Of a stretch of 10,816 nucleotides of DNA, positions 1 to 6,108 are shown piece by piece (the first letter of the stretch is position 1; each line of letters starts with the position of its first letter). The notes beneath the pieces are model-generated. The model did not search any database, was not told the DNA's origin, and saw nothing but the letters and a program-made list of their open reading frames with translations. The position numbers and the translations under genes were made by a program. The stretch comes from JANQPX01 sp039028235 (GTDB lineage: Bacteria; Pseudomonadota; Alphaproteobacteria; Geminicoccales; Geminicoccaceae), in assembly GCA_039028235.1 (NCBI GenBank), contig JBCCIN010000165.1:1-10816 (forward strand), given 5' to 3'.

Positions 1-879
1 GGCCAGACGGTGGCTCAGAACGACCTTCTCAGCTTCTCGCGCGGTCAGGAGCAGGCCGCCGATCAGGCCGGTGTCAGCTATCTTCGTGCGGTAGGCGTCT
101 CCAGCGCCGGGCTCGGCGAGTTCTTCCGTATTCTGGATGAACAGAACCTCCTAGCCGCATCCAGAGGGAATGCTTATCTCCGAACTCATCCTCTGACCCG
201 CGATCGCATCCGCTTTGTCGAAAGCCAGGTGACGCCGCTTGAAAGCGGTGATCCCGGCTATCCGCAGGCGTGGGCGCCAAGGCACGAGCGCATGGTTGCG
301 AAGCTGGAAGCTTTTCTCAGTGATCCCAGCCGCGTGCTGCAAAAGGCGACGGGTGACAGTCTGACAGACCGCTACCGGCGAGCGATCGCGCTTTATCGTC
401 TGCCTGATTTGGACAACGCCGTCGCCGAGATCGACGGGCTGATCGAGGACCATCCGGACGATCCCTATTTCCACGAACTCAAGGGCCAGATGCTGTTCGA
501 GAACGGCAGGATTGAGCGGGCCATAGCGCCTTATCGTGACGCCGTTCGCCTGAAGCCGGCACCGCTCCTTAAGATCGGGCTTGCCCGGGCGCTGATTGAA
601 AGCGGGGATCGGGAGGCGGGTCTCGAAGCGATCGAGCATCTTAAGGCGTCGGTTCGCGCGGAGCCTCGCAATGCGGGGGCCTGGCGCATGCTCGGTATCG
701 CGCAAGGGCGCGCCGGTGAAGAGGGCGAGGCGTCTCTATCCTTGGCGGAATGGGCGCTGCTCACCGGCAAGGAGGATGATGCCAAGCTGCATGCGCGGCG
801 TGCTGAAAACAGAATCGGCCCGAGCGATCCCGGCTGGCTGCAGCTGCAGGATATTCTCCGGGCGATCGAAGAAAGCTGA
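1..879 (+). CDS. M48 family metalloprotease with C-terminal TPR-like repeats (5' partial)
   Basis: This is the C-terminal part of a zinc metalloprotease of the M48/BepA (YfgC) type, envelope proteases that act in the periplasm on misassembled outer-membrane proteins. The reading frame is open from base 1. The HEXXH motif must lie upstream of the window, but the third-ligand region is present: SRGQEQAAD at residues 13-21 counted from base 1, where Glu17 is the likely third zinc ligand. After the peptidase end (HPLTRDRIRF, typical of M48), residues from about 120 onward form helical TPR-like repeats (for example YFHELKGQMLFENGRIERAI and the segment with AWRMLGIAQGRAG). The in-frame GTG at base 10 is not the true start because it falls inside the conserved domain. 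An M48/TPR gene followed by a DsbA-like gene is an arrangement I know from rhizobia. Confident on family; substrate unknown. Confidence 0.9.
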   Translation, partial: GQTVAQNDLLSFSRGQEQAADQAGVSYLRAVGVSSAGLGEFFRILDEQNLLAASRGNAYLRTHPLTRDRIRFVESQVTPLESGDPGYPQAWAPRHERMVAKLEAFLSDPSRVLQKATGDSLTDRYRRAIALYRLPDLDNAVAEIDGLIEDHPDDPYFHELKGQMLFENGRIERAIAPYRDAVRLKPAPLLKIGLARALIESGDREAGLEAIEHLKASVRAEPRNAGAWRMLGIAQGRAGEEGEASLSLAEWALLTGKEDDAKLHARRAENRIGPSDPGWLQLQDILRAIEES

Positions 880-1018
880 GCGTGCAGCGGCCCGTAAGCG
901 GCGGACTCCTTACCAGATTGTGAGTGGCTGAACGCAAGCAACACAGCTAGGATGCCGGTCACGCTGCATCGATTTCGTCGAGATGCGGCACGATAACCTT
1001 GCCGAGGAGCGCAGATTG

Positions 1019-1810
1019 ATGATGCAGAGGAAACAGAGGATCGGCCGAACGTGCCCTAACCGATGGAAGATGGCCGGCCTTGCGCTCCTGCTCACTCCGA
1101 TCGCCCTCGAGCCGGTGCGCGCCGACGAGGCCAGCCCCGCCGCTGAATTGCCGGTCGAGCAGGTCGAAGAGATCGTTCGCGACTATCTGATGCGCGAGCC
1201 GGAGATCATCTATCAGGCCTTGGAGGAGCTGCAGCGCCGGCAGGCGGCCGAGCAGGCCGAGCGGCAAAAGGAAATGCTGGTGAGCCGGCAGGATGAACTC
1301 CTGAACGACCCTGCGACCCCTGTTGCCGGCAATCCCGACGGAGATGTGGCGCTGGTCGAGTTCTTCGACTACCGCTGCGGTTTTTGCCGGCGCGTCTTGT
1401 CCTCGATGCAGGCCTTGATGGAAGAGGACACCAATCTGAAGGTGGTTTTCAAGGAATTGCCGGTGCTCGGTGAGGACTCGGTCAGGGCCGCACGCGCCGC
1501 CCTTGCGAGCCACCAGCAGGACGCGGATCTCTATCTCGACTTTCACTTTGCCCTGATGTCGGCGGACGATCTGTCGGTGGAAGGCATTCGCACGATTGCC
1601 GCCGAGGTCGGTCTCGATCCCGATCTGCTCGAGCAGGATATGAACAGCGACGACGTGACCGAGGCGATCGACGCCAACTACCAGCTAGCAAGCGCGCTCG
1701 GTATCGAAGGCACGCCTGCCTTCGTCGTTGGTGAGACGCTGGTGCCGGGCGCGGTCGACAAGGCGCGTCTCGCAGCACTCATCGAGGAAGCGCGTACGGC
1801 GACGAACTAG
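1019..1810 (+). CDS. DsbA/ScsC-like periplasmic thiol-disulfide protein
   Basis: A periplasmic thioredoxin-fold protein of the DsbA family, probably oxidising or isomerising disulfides in exported proteins. With the ATG at 1019 it is 263 aa. It has a signal peptide (basic start, hydrophobic stretch about residues 19-31, likely cleavage after PVRA at 35). A helical N-terminal segment follows (about 45-95, with REPEIIYQALEEL), as in the ScsC N-terminal domain, which mediates oligomerisation in some homologues. The thioredoxin domain then carries the active site C120-G-F-C123 and the cis-proline in GTPAF (Thr232-Pro233). I chose 1019 over an in-frame ATG at 983 because GAGGAG at 1004-1009 sits 9 nt upstream and the shorter form gives a better signal peptide; ATG 1022 is an adjacent alternative. 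No DsbB- or DsbD-like partner is in view, so whether it acts as oxidase or isomerase cannot be told. Confidence 0.9.
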   Translation: MMQRKQRIGRTCPNRWKMAGLALLLTPIALEPVRADEASPAAELPVEQVEEIVRDYLMREPEIIYQALEELQRRQAAEQAERQKEMLVSRQDELLNDPATPVAGNPDGDVALVEFFDYRCGFCRRVLSSMQALMEEDTNLKVVFKELPVLGEDSVRAARAALASHQQDADLYLDFHFALMSADDLSVEGIRTIAAEVGLDPDLLEQDMNSDDVTEAIDANYQLASALGIEGTPAFVVGETLVPGAVDKARLAALIEEARTATN

Positions 1811-1863
1811 AGCGTCGGTCCGACTATTCCGATCATCCAATAGCGCACCGGCCTCGTAAAGAA

Positions 1864-1880
1864 AAAAGAGTTCCTCTTTT
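1864..1880 (+). terminator. A/T-rich hairpin ahead of the MAPEG gene
   Basis: AAAAGAG and CTCTTTT form a perfect 7-bp stem with a 3-nt TTC loop, 54 nt after the DsbA-like stop and ending 1 nt before the first possible ATG of the next gene. The 3' arm ends in TTTT, so it could act as a weak terminator. It could instead be a leader hairpin masking initiation at 1882. Weak call, because the stem is AT-rich. Confidence 0.35.
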
Positions 1881-1881
1881 C

Positions 1882-2298
1882 ATGGAGCCTTTGAGCGTGA
1901 TGACGATTACGCCGGTCTACGCTGGAATTGTCGCCCTTCTCTTCGTTCTTCTAAGCTTCAGGGTGATTGGTGCCCGGCGGCATGTGAAGGTGCCGCTTGG
2001 CGATGGCGGTGACCGGTTGCTGCTCCGGCGACTCCGTGTCCATGGCAACTTCGCTGAATATGCGCCCATGGCCATCGTGCTGATGGCTCTTGGTGAGCTG
2101 CAGGGCATTTCTGTTCTCGTTCTTCATGCGATCGGCCTTTGCCTTCTTGGCGGTCGCCTCGTTCATGCCTACGGTGTCAGCCAGGAGCCGGAGAACTATC
2201 GGCTTCGGGTGACGGGTATGGCCCTGACCTTCTCTGCCCTCATCATGGGCGCACTCGCCAATTTGGGTTTGGGTCTTTTGGTGTTCAGCGGATCATAA
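1882..2298 (+). CDS. MAPEG family membrane protein
   Basis: A small integral membrane protein of the MAPEG superfamily (membrane-associated proteins in eicosanoid and glutathione metabolism). Bacterial members are often glutathione-transferase-like or of unknown activity. The 138-aa product has about four hydrophobic segments (roughly residues 10-26, 60-75, 77-94 and 110-134). It also has the family signature after the first loop, an Arg-rich stretch followed by VHGNFAEYAPMAIVLM, and the later NYRLRVTGM segment. Length fits the family. An ATG at 1900 (giving MTITPVYAG) is an equally good or better start: homologues usually begin with a short ITPxYA motif, GGAG lies at 1884-1887, and the 1882 ATG directly abuts a hairpin. 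The gene stands between envelope genes but shows no clear functional link to either neighbour. Confidence 0.88.
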   Translation: MEPLSVMTITPVYAGIVALLFVLLSFRVIGARRHVKVPLGDGGDRLLLRRLRVHGNFAEYAPMAIVLMALGELQGISVLVLHAIGLCLLGGRLVHAYGVSQEPENYRLRVTGMALTFSALIMGALANLGLGLLVFSGS

Positions 2299-2313
2299 GC
2301 GCCATCGTCGGAC

Positions 2314-2330
2314 GGTCGAATCGACCTTTT
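2314..2330 (+). terminator. Short hairpin with T-run after the MAPEG gene
   Basis: GGTCG and CGACC form a 5-bp stem with a 3-nt AAT loop, followed at once by TTTT. It lies 16 nt after the MAPEG stop, where a rho-independent terminator would be expected. The stem is short, so strength is doubtful. Confidence 0.4.
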
Positions 2331-2378
2331 AGCTTCGCCCTCGCTATCTTGATTGGACCAGCGAAGACTTCGATTCTT

Positions 2379-2396
2379 TTGTCATGATGTTGTCAT
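2379..2396 (+). promoter_or_regulatory. Putative Pho box (PhoB-binding site)
   Basis: The bases TTGTCATGATGTTGTCAT are two copies of TTGTCAT separated by 4 nt, an 11-bp period. The PhoB consensus known from Escherichia coli and rhizobia is CTGTCAT-N4-CTGTCAT, so each half differs only at its first base (T for C). The site lies 76 nt before the ATG of the CYTH-CHAD gene and points the same way. No good -10 hexamer is evident about 10 nt downstream. PhoB control is inferred from this match and from the phosphate-related nature of the gene. Confidence 0.55.
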
Positions 2397-2472
2397 GTCC
2401 AAGCTTGGGTGATTGCGCCTCGTCGCGTGTCGCTTCTATGCTGATTCCTCACGAAGCAATCAAAGGTGGGTT

Positions 2473-4047
2473 ATGGGAAAGAGGCGTTCGGAATCGGAGG
2501 TCGAGCGTTCGATACCCGCCGAGGTGGAGCTTCGCCTCGCCGGAGAACCTGAGGTCCTAAAGGCGATTTTTGCGTCGCCGCACCTGGCGCCTCAGTCCGA
2601 AGCCGATGAGAAGCTCGCCGATCTCGAAAGTCGCTACTTCGATACACCCAATCTGGATCTTCGTGCTTCCGGTCTTGCTTTTCGCGTTCGCGCCAATGGC
2701 CGAGGCTATCGGCAGACCTTGAAAGCCGGCGACGATTCAAAGGCGGCGATCTTGAAGCGCGGTGAGTGGGAAACCAAGCTCGACGACTGGCATCCACAGC
2801 CGGAAGCCTTGCCCAAGGGAGCTCGTGGGCAGCTGCCGAAAGCGGCTTTCGACGATGAGCTTCGCGAGGCCTTCGCGACGAGAGTGCGGCGCCGGACACG
2901 GAAGGTTTCGATCCCCGGCGAGGGTTTGATCGAGGCGGCTCTCGATCTCGGCGAGATTGAAACGGGCGATGCCAGCCTGCCGATTGCCGAAATTGAGCTT
3001 GAGCTGCTCGAAGGTCAGCCCGAGGTGCTCTATGATCTGGCCCTCAAGATTCAGGACGTCGGTCCGCTTTGGCTGGAAACCCGCTCGAAATCGACCCGCG
3101 CCTTCGATCAGCTTGCCGACCGGCCGCCTGACTGGCATCGGGCGACCAACCCGCCGCTTGGCCGCGAGGATAGTGTCGACGAGGCCATGGTCGCCATTTT
3201 CGAGAATTGCTTCGCACAGTGGCTCGCGAACCAGGCGGCCGCGATTGACGGCCGTGATGCTGAAGGTGTTCATCAAATGCGGGTGGCGCTGCGCCGTCTG
3301 CGTTCAGCCCTTTCCGTGTTTCGAAAGATGGTCCCGCCGGAACAGCTCGAATGGCTGCAAGCAGGTGCAAAGGGGGCGATCGGCGCGCTTGGACCTGCGC
3401 GTGACTGGGACGTCTTCCAGGCTGATCTGCTGGCTCCGGTGATCGAAGCGAGGCCTGATGACAGGGAACTAGAAGCCCTTCGCCAGCGTGCGGCAGCGCG
3501 CGTCCGTGCAGGCTACCGGCGGGCGCGAAAGCATCTCGAGAGTCCCGACTATACACGCTTCGTCCTGCGGTTCGGCCACTGGCTGGAACGGCGCGACTGG
3601 CGTCATGGCGATGACGGCAGGCGCGCCGCATTGCTTGGCCAACCGATCACCGACTTTGCCGGGCAGCTCTTGGCGAAGCGTTACAAGCAGGTCCTGGCCA
3701 GGGGCCAGCATTTTGCCAGGCTCGCGACCGAGCAACGTCACGAGCTTAGGATCGCGCTGAAGAAACTCCGTTACAGCATCGAGTTCTTCAAGCCACTGTT
3801 CGACAAGAAGGCCGTCAAAGCCGTTCATGGGCGGGTTAAAGCTCTTCAGGAGGATCTCGGCCACTTGAACGATGTCGCCGTTGCCGAAGACCTCGTCGCC
3901 GACCTCCTGGCACGCCCCGGCAAGCGGGATATCCGGAAAGCGGCTGGACTGGTGAGGGGCTGGCACGCTCGCGGTGTTGCAGATGTCGAGCCTAAGCTTC
4001 GACAGGATTGGACGATGTTCCGGGCAGCAGCGCCATTCTGGCAGTGA
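2473..4047 (+). CDS. CYTH and CHAD domain-containing protein (triphosphate/polyphosphate type)
   Basis: A two-domain cytosolic protein. The N-terminal CYTH domain (about residues 14-215) is the triphosphate tunnel metalloenzyme fold, whose members hydrolyse tripolyphosphate, ThTP or related compounds. Visible marks are E17-V-E19-L-R21 (the ExExK motif, with Arg in place of Lys), RYFDTPNLDLR, LAFRVR, RQTLK, GEWETK and the acidic strand EIELELLEG at 173-181. The C-terminal CHAD domain (about 233-510) is a helical bundle with basic conserved faces that binds inorganic polyphosphate in studied cases. Its two signature stretches are VHQMRVALRRLRS (His267) and LRIALKKLRYSIEFF. Start at ATG 2473 gives 524 aa; AAAGGTGGG lies just upstream, while the longer TTG start at 2413 adds a non-conserved leader. 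A putative Pho box upstream fits phosphate regulation. Whether the CYTH half is catalytic is open. Confidence 0.93.
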   Translation: MGKRRSESEVERSIPAEVELRLAGEPEVLKAIFASPHLAPQSEADEKLADLESRYFDTPNLDLRASGLAFRVRANGRGYRQTLKAGDDSKAAILKRGEWETKLDDWHPQPEALPKGARGQLPKAAFDDELREAFATRVRRRTRKVSIPGEGLIEAALDLGEIETGDASLPIAEIELELLEGQPEVLYDLALKIQDVGPLWLETRSKSTRAFDQLADRPPDWHRATNPPLGREDSVDEAMVAIFENCFAQWLANQAAAIDGRDAEGVHQMRVALRRLRSALSVFRKMVPPEQLEWLQAGAKGAIGALGPARDWDVFQADLLAPVIEARPDDRELEALRQRAAARVRAGYRRARKHLESPDYTRFVLRFGHWLERRDWRHGDDGRRAALLGQPITDFAGQLLAKRYKQVLARGQHFARLATEQRHELRIALKKLRYSIEFFKPLFDKKAVKAVHGRVKALQEDLGHLNDVAVAEDLVADLLARPGKRDIRKAAGLVRGWHARGVADVEPKLRQDWTMFRAAAPFWQ

Positions 4048-4422
4048 GGCGCGGGCGATCTGATCAATAGACCTCGACGGCGATATCGATTTCCGTGTTG
4101 AGGGCGCATTTTATGGTAGAATTTCTAAAGATTTTTTATTAAAAAGCGGTTGCTGGCATTTCGATCAGTTTCGTGACTTCTGGATGAAATCCTTTCCCCA
4201 GCCGTTTTCATAAAGTTCGTCATCGTTGGGCATGCTAGACAATGACTGGATTTTGTCGGCCTTTCGGTGATTCACATCGATGAACGCGGCCGGTCGTCAG
4301 CAAGCTTTTTGTGGATCAGTCACTTCTCGAAAGAATGAAACGCCTGTTTGACAATTGAGAATGATCGCCCCGCATCCACTCACCGGATGCTGACGATCAC
4401 GAAGAACAGTGAGAAACGTCTG
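4048..4422. other. 375-nt intergenic stretch with an AT-rich patch
   Basis: No convincing gene is seen here. Bases about 4107-4147 are strikingly AT-rich for this genome, including T6 and A5 runs and a small palindrome TAGAA-T-TTCTA at 4117-4127. These could be part of a terminator region of the CYTH-CHAD gene or an upstream promoter element. An exact TTGACA at 4348-4353 could be the -35 box of the next gene, but the hexamer 17 nt further on (CGCATC) is a poor -10. I found no tRNA-like fold by eye. A small RNA cannot be excluded. Confidence 0.4.
4348..4353 (+). promoter_or_regulatory. Possible -35 box (TTGACA)
   Basis: A perfect consensus TTGACA lies 70 nt ahead of the favoured start of the small secreted protein. 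The same bases include a TTG codon that could extend the open frame, but a -35 role is more likely. No good -10 follows, so this stays weak. Confidence 0.25.
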
Positions 4423-4896
4423 ATGCACCGCTTACCTGGAGCTGGCCCCAGGGGCTCTTTCGCCGCTTTGGCCTTGATGCTGACCTTCTTCAGCACAGTA
4501 ACTCTCGCCGACGAGGTCACCTTCTCGACCACCGATGGCCAGAAGATCACCGGGAAGGTGATCTCGGCTACCCTCAACACGCTCAACGTCCATGAGACAG
4601 ATGGTGGCTATAGCGTGCTGCCCCGCGAAGAGATCGTTGGCGTCGTCATGGACGTCGATGGCGGGGCGGTCATGGGCAGCTTCATCAACTGGCAGGACGG
4701 CCGTTTCACGCTCAGGGTTGAAGATCGCGTCGTCACCGTTCGTGATGGCATCGTCGAAGGCGAGCTGAGTGAGGTCGTGCAGCCGGCCAGTCGCGACGTG
4801 GCGCCGCCGTCCGAAGAGGTCGAGCCGATCGAGCCGGCGGCCGAGGGGGACGAAGCGTTGTCGCCCTCCGTGCCGATCGAACATCCGACGATGTAG
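4423..4896 (+). CDS. Secreted hypothetical protein with two Sm-like units
   Basis: Function not recognised. From ATG 4423 (GAGA at 4411-4414 upstream) it is 157 aa; longer in-frame starts at ATG 4387 or TTG 4348 lack a ribosome-binding site. A signal peptide is clear: basic residues then FAALALMLTFF, with likely cleavage after TLA at residue 29. The mature part starts with a beta-rich region that appears to contain two similar units, about 38-74 (DGQKITGKVISA through REEIVGV) and 79-114 (DGGAVMGSFINW through RDGIVEG). Each has a DG-x3-x-G start and alternating hydrophobic strands like small Sm/SH3-type barrels. Similar N-terminal units occur, as I recall, in some alphaproteobacterial periplasmic substrate-binding proteins. 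The tail (120-157) is Pro- and Glu-rich and probably disordered. It stands 128 nt ahead of a TAXI solute-binding protein on the same strand, which suggests but does not prove a shared role. Confidence 0.75.
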   Translation: MHRLPGAGPRGSFAALALMLTFFSTVTLADEVTFSTTDGQKITGKVISATLNTLNVHETDGGYSVLPREEIVGVVMDVDGGAVMGSFINWQDGRFTLRVEDRVVTVRDGIVEGELSEVVQPASRDVAPPSEEVEPIEPAAEGDEALSPSVPIEHPTM

Positions 4897-5010
4897 CGCC
4901 TAGACGGACGGAGCGCTGCCGCATGAGCGTGCTGCTTCCTGAGATTTCATCGTCCTCATTGAGAAGAGCGCAGGATCGAGTCGGTTTGCCGACAGTGTTT
5001 AGGAAAACCT

Positions 5011-5016
5011 AGGAGG
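5011..5016 (+). promoter_or_regulatory. Perfect Shine-Dalgarno AGGAGG deciding the TAXI start
   Basis: AGGAGG lies 8 nt before ATG 5025. It rules out the TTG at 5019, which would sit only 2 nt after it, and suggests strong translation of the solute-binding protein. Confidence 0.85.
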
Positions 5017-5024
5017 AATTGCTG

Positions 5025-6002
5025 ATGTTGAGAGCAAGTGTCATCGCCGCCGGAGCCGTTCTGGCTCTGGCCGGCTGGACGGGGTCTGCCTTGGCGCAAG
5101 ACGCCGTCAATCAGTTTCGCGATAAGGTCAACCAGCACGTGGTCGGCATCATGGCCGGGCGTCCGGGGTCCACGGATCTCGATCTTGCCTACGATCTCGA
5201 TGTGGCGCTGTCGGACGGCTACAACCTTCGCGTTGTGCCGATGGTCTCTCAGGGCTCGGCCAAAGAGTTCGAGGATCTGCTCTATCTCCGCGGTGTCGAC
5301 ATGGCAGTCGTTCAGCATGACGTGATTCAGTTCATGGATCAGAACGCAATTTATCCCGGCATCAAGGACGCCGTGCGTCTGATCACACCCGTCGGCACCG
5401 ATCAGTTTCATATCCTTGCAAGCACCGATATCCAGTCGATCTACGATCTCGCCGGCAAGAAGGTGAACTTCGGGCGCACCGGATCCGGCACGTCCATGAC
5501 GGCGAGTGTGGTGTTCGATGCCTTAGGCATTGAGGTCGACGTGACACTTCACGAGCACAAAGCGGCACTTGAGATGCTGCGCAGCGGTGAGATCGCGGCG
5601 ATGACCAGGGCGACGGGCGCGCCGAGTTCGCTGTTCGAGGAGATCGATACAGGCGAGAACCTGCATTTCATCGAGGTTCCGGCGACCCCTTCCGTGACCC
5701 AGTCCTATGCCCCGGTAGCGATTACATCAGAGCATTATCCGAAGCTGATCGCACCAGGTGCTTCGGTGAGTTCCGTAGGTGTTGCGACGGTGCTGATCAG
5801 CTACAACTGGCCGAAGGGGCACCCGCGTGGCGAGACGCTCGCCTCGTTCACCGAAGCGTTCTTTACCCAGTTCGACAAGCTCCTGGAGCCCGGTCACCAC
5901 GAGACCTGGAGCACGATCGACATCTCTGATGAGATCCCAGGCCTACCTCGGCACTGGTCGGCGGAGGAATCGCTCCAGCGCGTCAAGGGACGCTCGTCCT
6001 AA
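5025..6002 (+). CDS. TAXI family TRAP transporter solute-binding protein
   Basis: A periplasmic solute-binding protein of the TAXI class (COG2358), which normally delivers a carboxylate or similar ligand to a fused TRAP DctQM permease. It is 325 aa from ATG 5025. The signal peptide ends GSALA (cleavage after Ala24). The mature protein shows the two-lobe fold: SDGYNLRVVPMVSQGSAKEF, GVDMAVVQHDV, and the hinge/ligand stretch VNFGRTGSGTSMTASVVFDALG, of which GSGTS is typical. It also has LRSGEIAAM, the repeat-like second lobe start. No TRAP permease gene is in the window: a hairpin and a convergent gene follow, so it is an orphan here. It could serve a permease encoded elsewhere or act as a ligand sensor for a signalling protein. 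Ligand unknown. Confidence 0.88.
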   Translation: MLRASVIAAGAVLALAGWTGSALAQDAVNQFRDKVNQHVVGIMAGRPGSTDLDLAYDLDVALSDGYNLRVVPMVSQGSAKEFEDLLYLRGVDMAVVQHDVIQFMDQNAIYPGIKDAVRLITPVGTDQFHILASTDIQSIYDLAGKKVNFGRTGSGTSMTASVVFDALGIEVDVTLHEHKAALEMLRSGEIAAMTRATGAPSSLFEEIDTGENLHFIEVPATPSVTQSYAPVAITSEHYPKLIAPGASVSSVGVATVLISYNWPKGHPRGETLASFTEAFFTQFDKLLEPGHHETWSTIDISDEIPGLPRHWSAEESLQRVKGRSS

Positions 6003-6007
6003 AGGAA

Positions 6008-6048
6008 GTCAATTGCGGCGCTCGGACGGGCTGAGCGCCGCAATTGAC
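6008..6048 (+). terminator. Perfect 16-bp stem hairpin after the TAXI gene
   Basis: GTCAATTGCGGCGCTC (6008-6023) pairs perfectly with 6033-6048 around a 9-nt loop, beginning 5 nt after the TAA. There is no clear T-run after it (AAGCATATTT follows), so it may end transcription with help, protect the mRNA 3' end, or separate the convergent genes. Confidence 0.7.
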
Positions 6049-6108
6049 AAGCATATTTGGCGATCACGCTCGTCGTTACAGCCTGTTCATGAGGTGGTCA
6101 CACCACCG

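Noticed and set aside
10..12. GTG as the start of the M48 gene
   Set aside because: The conserved zinc-ligand region begins within a few residues, and the HEXXH part must lie before it, so the gene continues upstream of the window.
959..1546. Minus-strand open frame of 195 codons
   Set aside because: Antisense shadow of the DsbA-like gene, whose signal peptide, CGFC motif and cis-Pro are clear.
2737..3276. Minus-strand open frame of 179 codons (and others opposite the CYTH-CHAD gene)
   Set aside because: Antisense shadows of a two-domain protein with strong family motifs throughout; typical of GC-rich coding DNA.
4895..4917. AGCGC/GCGCT hairpin after the Sm-like gene as a terminator
   Set aside because: Only a 5-bp stem with a 13-nt loop and no T-run, starting inside the stop codon; too weak to call.
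4956..5411. Minus-strand open frame of 151 codons
   Set aside because: It lies antisense to the well-supported TAXI gene, has no recognisable domain and no ribosome-binding site; it mirrors the codon pattern of the real gene.
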